NCBI RefSeq assembly: GCF_014193515.1
Contig: NZ_BLXX01000009.1
Span: 62,001-126,000 of the forward strand
DNA length: 64,000 nucleotides
Origin: Geomonas silvestris
GTDB taxonomy: Bacteria; Desulfobacterota; Desulfuromonadia; Geobacterales; Geobacteraceae
Reading direction: 5' to 3'
A program made the position numbers and the translations under genes. The notes beneath the pieces are model-generated. The model saw nothing but the letters and a program-made list of their open reading frames with translations. It had not been told where the DNA came from and did not search any database. This document shows positions 1-8,233 of this stretch, piece by piece; position 1 is the first letter of the stretch, and every line of letters begins with the position of its first letter.

Positions 1-1268
1 ACCCCTACCTCACCATGGCCGGCATGAGCGGCAACGAGGCGCAACTCCCCGAAGCGGTCGAACTGATCCCGCTCCCCGAAGACAGCCGCCTCTTCACGAT
101 CCCCGATACCCCCCCCGTCGCCTGGGACAGCCGCGAACGCCGCTTCGTGACGGTGAGCCAGGTGAAGGAAGGTAAGCGCAGCATGCCGGTCCAGGCGGTC
201 TCGGCCTTCATGGCTCCGGGCTACATGCGGACGCTTTTGCCGGCCTGCGACTACAGCAAGAAAAAGGTGCACCTGCCGCTTTGGTCCTATACCGCGGTCG
301 GCTGGGACGCGGAAGAGGAACGCTTCGTGGTGGCGGCTACCCGGGTGGACGCCAACGAGAACTGGCTCCCCAAAAACTACGACGACCGCAAGCTCGATCC
401 CCTGGTCAGGCGCAGGCTCGCCGAGTTCCCCAAGAACCGGCTCGTGGAGCAGCTCTCCCGCTGCGCCGTCGACTACCACTGCTTCGCCGCCAAAAACCTC
501 TTCTTCAGACGCTGGGAGGCCCCGATCCCGACCTCGCCGGTCTGCAACTCGCGCTGCCTCGGCTGCATCAGCCTGCAGCCCTCGGACTGCTGCCCCTCGA
601 ACCACGAGCGGATCCCCTTCGTCCCCACGCCCGAGGAGATCGTCGAACTGATGCTGCCGCACCTCGAGGAGGCCCCGGAGCCGATTGTCTCCTACGGCCA
701 GGGGTGCGAAGGCGACCCGATCATGCAGGCGGACACCGTGGCCACTGCCACCAGGATGCTCAAGGAACGGGCCAGCCGCGGCACGGTGAACTTCAACTCC
801 AACGGCTCGATCCCGGACCGGATCCGCCTGCTCTGCGACGCGGGGATGGACTCGATGCGCTTCTCCATGAACTCGGTCCAGGAGGAGCTCTACAACCGCT
901 ACTACCGCCCGAAGGGGTACCGGTTCGCCGACGTGGTGGAGTCGGTGCGCACCGCCAAGGGAAAAGGGCTCTTCACCATGATCAACTACCTGGTCTCGCC
1001 CGGGGTGACCGACAGCCCCGCGGAGGTCGAGGCGCTGCTTGCCTTCATCGAGAAGACCGGGGTCGACATGCTGCAGATGCGTAACCTCTCCATCGATCCG
1101 GCCTTCTACAACGAACGGATGGGGGTGACCGGTAAGGGGATCGGCATGTACCGGCTGCTCGAACGCGTCAAGGAGGCCTTTCCGAGGATCCAGTATGGCT
1201 ACTTCAACCGCACCCGCGAGAACTTCTACCCGGCAGGGTTCGAGAAGGGGTGGCCGATCGTCGTGTAG
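1..1268 (+). CDS. Radical SAM domain protein (5' end probably outside window)
   Basis: A radical SAM enzyme of unknown substrate. The CX3CX2C cluster motif is visible as CNSRCLGC near residue 178 counted from the ATG at 15, and it should bind the [4Fe-4S] cluster that cleaves S-adenosylmethionine. Glycine- and asparagine-rich strands such as FNSNGSIPDRIRLL and a MRFSMNSV strand fit the TIM-barrel core that follows. The frame stays open to the left edge and the ATG at 15 has no visible ribosome binding site, so the true start is probably upstream. The N-terminal ~170 residues before the motif are unusually long and contain no domain I recognise. The C-terminus is complete (TAG at 1266-1268). 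The reaction cannot be inferred from the sequence. Confidence 0.85.
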   Translation, partial: PYLTMAGMSGNEAQLPEAVELIPLPEDSRLFTIPDTPPVAWDSRERRFVTVSQVKEGKRSMPVQAVSAFMAPGYMRTLLPACDYSKKKVHLPLWSYTAVGWDAEEERFVVAATRVDANENWLPKNYDDRKLDPLVRRRLAEFPKNRLVEQLSRCAVDYHCFAAKNLFFRRWEAPIPTSPVCNSRCLGCISLQPSDCCPSNHERIPFVPTPEEIVELMLPHLEEAPEPIVSYGQGCEGDPIMQADTVATATRMLKERASRGTVNFNSNGSIPDRIRLLCDAGMDSMRFSMNSVQEELYNRYYRPKGYRFADVVESVRTAKGKGLFTMINYLVSPGVTDSPAEVEALLAFIEKTGVDMLQMRNLSIDPAFYNERMGVTGKGIGMYRLLERVKEAFPRIQYGYFNRTRENFYPAGFEKGWPIVV

Positions 1269-1436
1269 GATTAGTTTCCTTCCCTCTAGGAAATTTCCTG
1301 ACAAAATCATAAAACGGTGCGCCCGTAGTGCTTTGGTGCTATAGTGGCGCCGCTGTCAGAAAGTGCAAGCTCTTTACCGACTGCACCGCCGGCAGCGCGC
1401 GTCTGCTCCCGCACGTCCGGCTACCGGAGGCTACCG

Positions 1437-4400
1437 TTGTCGAATCTTCCGCACACTGCGGCCCCCGCGCCCTGCAGCTTCCGGTCCCCGCTTTTTCCCG
1501 TCCTTTTGCTCGCGGCAATCGCCGGCAACTACTTCCATTACCCCGTCTTCCTCAACATCGACTTCCTCTTCGGTAGCATCTTCAGCATGCTCGCCCTGCA
1601 GCTTTTGGGGCCGGGGCCGGGTCTTGCCTGCGCCGCCGTGGGGTCCGGCTACACCTACCTGTTGTGGAACCACCCCTACGCCTGGCTGATCCTGACCCTC
1701 GAGCTCGCCGCGGTCGCCTGGCTGGTCCGGCGGCACCGCATGGGGCTCATCCAGGCAGACGCCCTGTTCTGGGTGGTGGCCGGCATGCCCCTGGTCTACC
1801 TCTTGTACCACGTGGTCATGGGAACCACGATCGACGGGACGCTCATGACGCTCACCAAGCAGGGGGTAAACGGGATCGTGAACGCGCTCCTGGCGCGGCT
1901 CTTGTCCACGGGGTACGCGCTTTGGTCCCGGCACGAGAAGGTCGGCTTCGGCGAGCTTATCTACAGCATCATGGCCTTTTGCGTGCTGTTCCCCGCACTC
2001 TTGCTCTTGGCGATGGGGAGCCGCAGCGACTTTAGCCAGACCGAACAGAGTATCCGCAGCACGCTTGCCCTGCAGCATCACCGTGCCGACCTCGAGATCA
2101 AGGACTGGGTACTGAGCCGCAAGGCGGCGGTGGTCACCCTGGCCGAACTGGCCGCCCGGCTCCCCCCGACCGAGATGCAGTCCCACCTGGAGCAGGCGGC
2201 GCGCTCCGACAACAACTTCAAGCGCATAGGGCTTCTCGATGCCGCAGCCACCATCGTCGCCTACACCCCGGTCCTGGACGATGCCGGCGCCCCCAACATC
2301 GGCAAGAACTTCGCCGACCGCCCCTTCATTCCGCGCCTTAAGAGCACGCTGCAGCCGATGCTCTCCGAGGTGGTGCCGGGGCGCATCGACAAGCCGGAGC
2401 CGATCGTCAGCATGCTCGCCCCGGTGGTGCGAGACGGCGGCTACGCAGGCTACATCACCGGGATCCTGAGCCTGACGCGCCTCAAGGAGCTCCTCGAGGT
2501 GAACGGGGAGCGTAACGGCTCGCTCTTCACCCTGTTGGACAAAAACGGCAGGGTGATCCTCAGCAGCCGGACCGACCAGCGGCCGATGACCCCCTTCAGC
2601 CGCGGCCGGGGGAGCCTGGTGCACCTGGGGGACGGGATCGACCAGTGGATCCCCGAGGTCCCCCCAAATACCCCCATCTCCGAACGCTGGAAGAGCTCCT
2701 CCTACCAGGTCCGCTCCTCCTGCGGCGAACTCGCGGAGTGGACCCTCGTGCTGGAGCAGCCGGTGGCCCCCTACCAGAAGGTGCTCTACCAGAACTACAC
2801 CGGGGACCTCGGCATCCTGCTGGCGATCCTGCTCGTTTCGCTCGCCCTGGTCGCGCCGCTCAGCCGGCGGGTGGTCTTCCCCCTGGAGAGGCTGCGCCAG
2901 CTGACCGGCGAACTCCCGGCCCGCCTGGGGGTGGGAGAGCAGCAGGGGTGGCCGGAAAGCGGGATCCGGGAGACCCACGACCTGATCGTCAACTTCCACC
3001 AGATGAGCGACCACGTGCAGCGCTACGTACGGCAGTTGGAGCTGCTGAACCAGACCCTGGAACAGCGGGTGGCCCGGCGCACCGAGGAGCTTGGGACCCT
3101 CATGGAGGAGCTCAACATCATCCTGGACTACGCCCCGGTGGGGATCTCCAAGATGGTGGGGCGCACCCAGGTCTGGGTGAACCGGCGCACCGTCGACCTC
3201 CTTAAGTACTCCAAGGAGGAGCAGGAGCAGCACGACATACGGAAGTTCTACCCGAGCGAGGAGGCCTACCGGAAGCTGGGGGAGGAGGCCTACCCGGCGC
3301 TTGCCGCCGGAGAGGTGTTCGAGACGGTGCAGGACCTGGTGCGCAAGGACGGGGTGCACATCCTGGTGCGCTACATCGGCCGGGCGCTCGAACCGGGCAA
3401 CCTGGAGAAGGGGGTGCTCTGGATCCTCGAGGACTACACCGAGAGACAGCGCGCCGAGGCGGCCGTGAAGGAGAGCGAGGCGCGGTTCCGGCTCCTCTTC
3501 GACCAGATGCCGATCCCGCTGGTGCTCGTGGAGCCGGACGGCGCCCTGAGCTACCTGAACCAGAGCTTCGTCACCGCGTTCGGCTACACCCAAAGCGATC
3601 TCCCGGATGCCGCCTCCTGGTTCGAGCGGGCCTACCCGGACCCCGCCTACCGCGCCCAGGCGCAGGCAAACTGGCAAAAGGACCTGGCCGAGCCCCGCAC
3701 CCCCGGACTTACCCCCGGCTCCCGAGAGTACACGGTCTGCTGCCGGGACGGCTCGTGGCGCACCGTGGTGCTCAGCAAGGTGCCGCTGCAAAAGGGCGGG
3801 ATCGTGGTGACCTTCGTGGACATCACCGAGAGAAAGGCGTTCGAGGACGAGCTGAGCCGGGCCAAGGAGCAGGCCGAGGCCGCCAACCGGGCGAAAAGCG
3901 CCTTTTTGTCCAACATGAGCCACGAGATCCGCACCCCCATGAACGGGGTGATCGGCATGGCGCAGCTTCTGGAGCTGACCGAGCTCTCCGCCGAGCAGCG
4001 CGAGTACGTGGAGTCGCTGCGGGGGGCGAGCAAGAACCTCCTGCTGCTCATAAACGACATCCTGGACCTCTCCAAGATCGAGGCGGGTAAGATCGACCTG
4101 GAGCTGGCCGAGTTCAGCCTGAGGCGCTGTCTCGAGGAGGTGCTGCAGACCCAGCGTGCCGCACTCGCCGAGAAGGGGCTCTCCCTCGAGGTGCAGGGCG
4201 ACCCGCTCCCCTCGGTGCTGGGGGACGAGCTCAGGATGAAGCAGATCCTCATGAACCTTCTGGGGAACGCGGTCAAGTTCACCTCCCGCGGCGGGATCAC
4301 GGTGACGAGCCGGGTGCGCGAACGGGGGGAGGAGTTCGTGGAACTGGCCCTGTCGGTCAGGGACAGCGGGATCGGCATAAGCCCCAAGGCGCTCGGGTCG

Positions 4401-5042
4401 ATCTTCCACCCCTTCGTCCAGGAGGACGACTCCACCTCGCGCCGCTACGGCGGGACCGGCCTGGGGCTTACCATCAGCCAGCGCCTGGCCCAGCTCATGG
4501 AAGGGGGGATCGCGGTGGAGAGCGTGCCGGGGGAGGGGAGCTCGTTCACCCTGACGCTCCCGCTGCGCCTCGGCGCGACCTCCTACCAAGAGCCCCGGAG
4601 GGAGCGGCCCGGGTGGCTTTCCTGGAGCGGCGCCCCCTTGCGCATCCTGCTGGTCGAGGACAACCCGGTGAACATCACGTTCGCCGCCTCGGTCCTGGGG
4701 AAACTGGGGCACGACGTGGTGGCGGTGGCGACCGGCAGGGACTGCCTGGACGCCCTGGCGCAGGCCGGTTTCGACCTGGTGCTCATGGACATCCAGATCC
4801 CGGTATTAAACGGCGAGGAGGTGCTAAAGGCGATCAGGGAGCGCGAGCGGGTAACCGGGGGGCACCAGCCGGTGCTCGCGGTGACGGCCTACGCGCTGCG
4901 CGGGGACCGGGAGCGCTTTCTCGAGGAGGGGTTCGACGGCTACGTCTCGAAGCCGCTCGACCTGGCCGAACTGGTGCGGGAGATGAAGCGGGTGACCGGG
5001 AGGGGTGATCCCTCCGGAGCGCCGGAAGGGGAGGGGGGATGA
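1437..5042 (+). CDS. Membrane-bound hybrid sensor histidine kinase (CACHE-like, PAS, HisKA, HATPase, REC)
   Basis: A hybrid two-component kinase of about 1201 residues. I chose the TTG at 1437 because GGAGG at 1426-1430 sits six bases upstream; the in-frame ATG at 1344 has no such site and adds a non-membrane, Ser/Pro-rich leader. Order of parts: N-terminal block of hydrophobic helices (to ~residue 190), a periplasmic CACHE-like sensor (~200-450), a transmembrane helix near 460, a HAMP-like and coiled-coil stretch, two PAS-like domains (~560-820), HisKA with the phospho-accepting His at ~829 in [12 protein letters not shown], a HATPase with N and G boxes (DSGIGIS, GGTGLGL), and a C-terminal receiver with Asp ~1118 in LVLMDIQIP. 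Its stop overlaps the start of the next response regulator, so they are probably co-translated and act in one phosphorelay. The signal is unknown. Confidence 0.92.
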   Translation: MSNLPHTAAPAPCSFRSPLFPVLLLAAIAGNYFHYPVFLNIDFLFGSIFSMLALQLLGPGPGLACAAVGSGYTYLLWNHPYAWLILTLELAAVAWLVRRHRMGLIQADALFWVVAGMPLVYLLYHVVMGTTIDGTLMTLTKQGVNGIVNALLARLLSTGYALWSRHEKVGFGELIYSIMAFCVLFPALLLLAMGSRSDFSQTEQSIRSTLALQHHRADLEIKDWVLSRKAAVVTLAELAARLPPTEMQSHLEQAARSDNNFKRIGLLDAAATIVAYTPVLDDAGAPNIGKNFADRPFIPRLKSTLQPMLSEVVPGRIDKPEPIVSMLAPVVRDGGYAGYITGILSLTRLKELLEVNGERNGSLFTLLDKNGRVILSSRTDQRPMTPFSRGRGSLVHLGDGIDQWIPEVPPNTPISERWKSSSYQVRSSCGELAEWTLVLEQPVAPYQKVLYQNYTGDLGILLAILLVSLALVAPLSRRVVFPLERLRQLTGELPARLGVGEQQGWPESGIRETHDLIVNFHQMSDHVQRYVRQLELLNQTLEQRVARRTEELGTLMEELNIILDYAPVGISKMVGRTQVWVNRRTVDLLKYSKEEQEQHDIRKFYPSEEAYRKLGEEAYPALAAGEVFETVQDLVRKDGVHILVRYIGRALEPGNLEKGVLWILEDYTERQRAEAAVKESEARFRLLFDQMPIPLVLVEPDGALSYLNQSFVTAFGYTQSDLPDAASWFERAYPDPAYRAQAQANWQKDLAEPRTPGLTPGSREYTVCCRDGSWRTVVLSKVPLQKGGIVVTFVDITERKAFEDELSRAKEQAEAANRAKSAFLSNMSHEIRTPMNGVIGMAQLLELTELSAEQREYVESLRGASKNLLLLINDILDLSKIEAGKIDLELAEFSLRRCLEEVLQTQRAALAEKGLSLEVQGDPLPSVLGDELRMKQILMNLLGNAVKFTSRGGITVTSRVRERGEEFVELALSVRDSGIGISPKALGSIFHPFVQEDDSTSRRYGGTGLGLTISQRLAQLMEGGIAVESVPGEGSSFTLTLPLRLGATSYQEPRRERPGWLSWSGAPLRILLVEDNPVNITFAASVLGKLGHDVVAVATGRDCLDALAQAGFDLVLMDIQIPVLNGEEVLKAIRERERVTGGHQPVLAVTAYALRGDRERFLEEGFDGYVSKPLDLAELVREMKRVTGRGDPSGAPEGEGG

Positions 5043-5665
5043 TGCGCGAGGACGCATTTAAGGTGCTGGTGGTGGATGACGAGCCGATCAACGTGCAGCT
5101 TTTGGCGGGGGCGCTCAAGAAACGCTACCGGGTGTTGTGCGCCGGCAACGGCTACGAGGCGATCACGCTTGTCAAGGAGGAGGTCCCGGACCTGATCCTG
5201 CTCGACGTGATGATGCCGGACGTAAGCGGCTTCGAGGTGGCGCGGCTCATAAAGGCCGACGAGTTGCTCGCGGCGATCCCGATCATCTTTCTCACCGCCC
5301 TCGATTCCTGCGAGGCGATGGCCGAGGGGCTGGAGGCGGGGGCGATCGACTACCTGAACAAGCCGGTCAACCTGAACCTCTTGAAGCTCAGGGTGCACAA
5401 CCACCTGGAGCTCAAGCGGAGAACCGACCTGATCCGCGAGCAGCGCGACGAGTTGCAACGGGCGAACCAGGCGCTGGAAGCGGCCTTCGCGCGCATCAAG
5501 CGGCTGGAGGGGACCTTCGCCATCTGCATGCACTGCAAGAGCATCCGCAGCGACCAGGAGAGCTGGCAGAAGATCGAGGAGTACCTCCTCGAACACACCG
5601 ACGCCCTTTTCAGCCACGGGATCTGCCCCAGTTGCCTGTCGCGCCACTACCCGAACTACGAGTGA
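5039..5665 (+). CDS. Response regulator with C-terminal coiled coil and four-cysteine tail
   Basis: A 208-residue receiver protein. Residues ~5-125 form a REC domain with VVDDEP acidic residues, phospho-acceptor Asp56 in LLDVMMPD, and the conserved Lys in YLNKPVN. A helical, charged linker (~125-165) looks like a coiled coil. The last ~45 residues carry two CX2C pairs (CMHC and CPSC) that could bind a metal; this tail recurs on Geobacter-type receivers as I know them, but its job is unknown. There is no DNA-binding or enzymatic output domain. The ATG overlaps the stop of the upstream hybrid kinase by four bases, so that kinase is the likely partner. The downstream gene is convergent with almost no gap and I see no terminator. 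Confidence 0.9.
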   Translation: MMREDAFKVLVVDDEPINVQLLAGALKKRYRVLCAGNGYEAITLVKEEVPDLILLDVMMPDVSGFEVARLIKADELLAAIPIIFLTALDSCEAMAEGLEAGAIDYLNKPVNLNLLKLRVHNHLELKRRTDLIREQRDELQRANQALEAAFARIKRLEGTFAICMHCKSIRSDQESWQKIEEYLLEHTDALFSHGICPSCLSRHYPNYE

Positions 5666-5668
5666 CCC

Positions 5669-6166
5669 CTACTTAAGAAGCGGCTCCAGCCGGCGCAGGT
5701 CGAACCCCTCGATGATCCTGCCGTAGATCATGAAGGTGGGGGTGGAGTTCATCTTGTTGGCCCGGGCGATCTCGTGGTGCTCCTTTTGCAGCCGGACCCC
5801 TTCGGGGGTGATGGCCGCGAGCCGCGCCGGGTCCAGGGGGCCGCTGCCGGCGAGCACCTCCTGGTAGGCGCGCGCCTTGTCACGGGCCGACAGGATGTAC
5901 TGCACCTTGGGTTTGGAGGCGGGGTGGCTCGAGAGCGGGATGAAAAAGACGTAGCGGGTCACGTCGGCGCGGTTGCGGAAATACGCCTCGGCCTTGCGGC
6001 AGAAGGGGCAGTCCGGGTCGGTGAACTCGATGACCATGGTCTTCCCCGACCCGATCTTGACCGCCTTGTCCAGGTCGAGGGTGTCCTGGGCCAGGACGGG
6101 GAGCGCCCAGGCCAGGGTGCAGAGAAGCGACACGAGAAGGGCAAGCCGACCAAGCGCCCTAGTCAT
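5669..6166 (-). CDS. DsbC/thioredoxin-fold periplasmic disulfide protein
   Basis: A 165-residue exported thioredoxin-fold protein. The start at 6166 is preferred because it begins an ordinary signal peptide (MTRALGRLALLVSLL, then ALPVLAQ); the longer reading frame from 6286 only adds residues antisense-like to the upstream gene. The redox motif CPFC is at residues 53-56 and the cis-proline loop is visible as NSTPTFMIYG. The CPFC dipeptide and the insert resemble the catalytic domain of DsbC/DsbG, without the DsbC dimerisation domain. It probably reduces or isomerises disulfides in the periplasm, which would suit an organism rich in CxxCH cytochromes. Its ATG overlaps the end of acyP by eight bases, so it is the last gene of a proC-acyP-dsb-like operon. 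Confidence 0.8.
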   Translation of the reverse strand: MTRALGRLALLVSLLCTLAWALPVLAQDTLDLDKAVKIGSGKTMVIEFTDPDCPFCRKAEAYFRNRADVTRYVFFIPLSSHPASKPKVQYILSARDKARAYQEVLAGSGPLDPARLAAITPEGVRLQKEHHEIARANKMNSTPTFMIYGRIIEGFDLRRLEPLLK

Positions 6167-6443
6167 GGTCGTACCTGATCCGGAAACCGGTGCACTCGCC
6201 GGTGTACGGTTCTTCCCGCCAGTCGACCGCCTCGACCCGGGCCGCTGCGGGCCCCCTGCGGCACCATTCAAGTTGAGCATGGACATCCCCCTCCTCTCCT
6301 TCGAAACACGCCTCGACCGAGCCGTCCGGGCGGTTGCGCACCCAGCCGGCGACCCCGTTTAGAGCCGCCTGCTGGGCCGTGTGATGCCGAAAGGCGACCC
6401 CTTGGACCAGGCCGCGTATCACCGCCGTGACCCGGATCTTCAT
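6159..6443 (-). CDS. acyP: Acylphosphatase
   Basis: A 94-residue acylphosphatase, the usual family length. It hydrolyses acyl phosphates to a carboxylate and phosphate in the cytoplasm. The signature GLVQGVAFR contains the phosphate-binding arginine, and the catalytic asparagine appears in the conserved GWVRNRPDG segment. The start codon overlaps the stop of proC in an ATGA arrangement, and its own stop overlaps the start of the downstream DsbC-like gene, so the three are translationally coupled. The reading frame is buried in the C-terminal third of a longer open frame whose N-terminal part is only a shadow of proC. There is no metabolic link to proline synthesis that I can see; the coupling may be purely organisational. 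Confidence 0.9.
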   Translation of the reverse strand: MKIRVTAVIRGLVQGVAFRHHTAQQAALNGVAGWVRNRPDGSVEACFEGEEGDVHAQLEWCRRGPAAARVEAVDWREEPYTGECTGFRIRYDHD

Positions 6444-7243
6444 CGCTTGCCGAGCTCGATCGATTTGGCGACGCAGACGTCGACCGCGTTCATCACCGCG
6501 GCGCGGAAGCCGTCCCGGTCCAGGGAGTGCATGGCCGCTATGGTGGTGCCGCCGGGCGAGGCGACGTTCCCCTTCAGGGCCGCCGGGTGCTCGCGGGTCT
6601 CCAGGAGGAGCTTCGCGCTCCCAAGGACGGTCTGCGCGGCGAGTGCCGTGGCCACCTCGCGGGTCAGCCCGTGCTTCACGCCGGCGTCGGCCAGCGATTC
6701 GATGAAGGTGAGGACGTAGGCCGGGCCGCTGCCGGAGACCCCGGTGACCGCGTCGAGGAGCTTCTCGTCGACCACGCAGGTGGTGCCGACCAGGTCGAAG
6801 ATGCGCCGGGTGAGCGCCAGGTCCGCCTCGCTCGCCAGGGTGCCGCGCGAGATCGCCGAGGCCCCCGCGAGCACCAGGGCCGGGGTGTTCGGCATGACGC
6901 GCACCACCCGGGACTCTCCCCCCAAAAGCGCCTCGAGGGCGGAGCTTTGCACGCCGGCCATGATGGAGATGAAGAGTTTGCCGCTGGCCTCGATCCCCTG
7001 GAGGGCGGTGCCGTAGACCTGGGGCTTCACCGCGAGCACCACGGCGTCGCAGCCGGCGCACAGGGTGCGGTTGTCCGCCGCGATCCGGACGCCATAGCGC
7101 TCCTTAAGGGTGGCGGCGCGCGCCGGAAGCGGCTCGGCCACCGCGAGGTTGCCGGCCGGCACCCCCCCTGCCAGAAGTCCCTTGATGATGGCTTCGGCCA
7201 TATTGCCGCCGCCCACGAATCCTATCTTGATCTCTGTTGGCAT
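6440..7243 (-). CDS. proC: Pyrroline-5-carboxylate reductase
   Basis: A 267-residue enzyme that reduces 1-pyrroline-5-carboxylate to proline with NAD(P)H, the last step of proline synthesis. The N-terminal Rossmann glycine motif is GFVGGGNMAEAI, and the C-terminal domain has the family signature DAVTGVSGSGPAYV followed by the helix with ALAAQTVLGSAKLL and PGGTTIAA. Length is normal for ProC. The start at 7243 is chosen because a GGAGG lies ten bases upstream and the Rossmann motif follows directly; the longer frame from 7447 adds 68 residues with no family similarity. It heads an overlapping three-gene unit with acyP and a DsbC-like gene. Confidence 0.95.
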   Translation of the reverse strand: MPTEIKIGFVGGGNMAEAIIKGLLAGGVPAGNLAVAEPLPARAATLKERYGVRIAADNRTLCAGCDAVVLAVKPQVYGTALQGIEASGKLFISIMAGVQSSALEALLGGESRVVRVMPNTPALVLAGASAISRGTLASEADLALTRRIFDLVGTTCVVDEKLLDAVTGVSGSGPAYVLTFIESLADAGVKHGLTREVATALAAQTVLGSAKLLLETREHPAALKGNVASPGGTTIAAMHSLDRDGFRAAVMNAVDVCVAKSIELGKR

Positions 7244-7667
7244 GGTTCGCCGTCCTCCGGGTTCACTGGAACTGGATAATAGTAGCACCTTACTGAGTGG
7301 CGCCAACGATAGGTAATAAATTACTAAGCAAAAGTCAAATCTAATCCTGAGAGAGGGGCGCCGGGAGATTGCCGCTCCCGCACCCCTGCTCCCGAGGTCC
7401 CGACCTGCCGTGTCAGATTTCCTGAAACGCCATCCGCCGCGTCGCACCGCGAGCTGAGCCCCCCCAGTTCCCCCTTCCTCGATTCCCCGCCCCGTTTTCG
7501 GTCTTTGTAGGAGTATTGTGTTAACGTTTTCTCAACTTCGTGTTGCGCATTTGCTTTGTGTTCAAAATCCGCACAGTTACGGGATGGCATTTTTGTGTAT
7601 TAGCGATGGCACACGTAAACGCTGTAAGTTATTGGACTACCATCAGATACTCGAGAAATTTTTTTTT

Positions 7668-7694
7668 TTGACCTAAGTCAAATTTGTCTATAGT
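7668..7694 (+). promoter_or_regulatory. Palindrome and possible promoter
   Basis: TTGACCTAAGTCAA (7668-7681) is a perfect inverted repeat, five bases per arm with a four-base centre, directly after a run of T. Its left arm could serve as a -35 element with TATAGT at 7689-7694, although the 15-base spacing is short. It could be an operator, a promoter or both. Confidence 0.3.
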
Positions 7695-7742
7695 CTGCCA
7701 CAAACTTGCCGATAGAGTGACATGAAGGCCGTTTGCAGGCAC

Positions 7743-7781
7743 TACTGTCAAAAACATGAAGGGTACTGTCAAAATTATCGT
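7743..7781 (+). promoter_or_regulatory. Two direct TACTGTCA boxes (possible activator sites)
   Basis: TACTGTCA occurs at 7743-7750 and 7774-7781, both followed by AAAA, 31 bases apart. A reverse-complement copy TGACAGTA is at 8010-8017. The same 8-mer flanks an inverted repeat upstream of cytochrome cluster B. The pair lies 70-105 bases upstream of a -24/-12-like site, a distance expected for a sigma-54 enhancer-binding protein. Confidence 0.4.
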
Positions 7782-7846
7782 GCCTTTGTCACTCCCAGTC
7801 CGGCTTCTGAGGGAGTGGAATTTATATGAAACAATTAGTTGTGTAA

Positions 7847-7864
7847 TTGGTTTTATTTTTGCAC
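7847..7864 (+). promoter_or_regulatory. Candidate sigma-54 promoter for cluster A
   Basis: The sequence reads TTGG, ten bases, GCAC: GG at 7849-7850 and GC at 7861-7862, with TTTGCA at the -12 side. Spacing and invariant bases match the -24/-12 class. It would give a leader of roughly 360 bases before the ATG at 8234. Confidence 0.4.
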
Positions 7865-8233
7865 AAAAGGGTGCTGCCTGTCAGTTACGGATTTTGACCA
7901 CAAAGGAATCAGCATTGTCCTCAGACACCCCATCGAAATTTCGCAGTACTTCGAGCTCTCCGGCGCATTCCATCTCTGCCAGGACCTCATCTCCTATATT
8001 ATTCGGCTTTGACAGTATAGACGTATCGGTTGTTGTACCGGAACTGTCGGCGCACCCTGTGGTGCGTCCGTTTGAGTGCGGCCTCTCCCCGATTGCCCGG
8101 GGAATGTCTGGGGCTCACCGGCAGGCGGTCCGGTAACGGTTGGCCGGGGGCCCGGGGGCCCTGCGGCATGCATTGCTTTTTTAAGCAAGTTCACTTATCG
8201 CCTCAAAACAAGACTGAAGCGCGGAGGGTTTGT

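Larger units (their letters stand above)
7244..8233. other. Long regulatory intergenic region upstream of cluster A
   Basis: About 990 bases separate divergent proC and the first lipoprotein gene of cluster A. The stretch from roughly 7500 to 7900 is much more AT-rich than its surroundings and contains the repeated TACTGTCA boxes, a palindrome and a -24/-12-like site listed separately. From about 8040 to 8200 it becomes very GC-rich with several short inverted repeats (for example TCCCCG/CGGGGA near 8095) and ends in a T6 run at 8169, so a structured leader is possible, but I do not recognise it. Open frames here have no ribosome binding sites or coding character. Confidence 0.6.

Noticed and set aside
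1431..4712. 1093-residue open frame on the minus strand opposite the hybrid kinase
   Set aside because: It is the antisense shadow of a GC-rich gene with strong codon bias; His/Gly/Val/Leu-rich composition, no motif, no ribosome binding site.
7756..8136. 126-residue frame in the cluster A upstream region
   Set aside because: It runs through the -24/-12-like site and repeats, lacks a ribosome binding site and has no protein-like pattern.
8040..8175. GC-rich structured leader before the YPxG lipoprotein, considered as a riboswitch
   Set aside because: Several small hairpins and a T6 run are present, but none of the GEMM, cobalamin or other cores I know can be traced; only noted as a possible leader.
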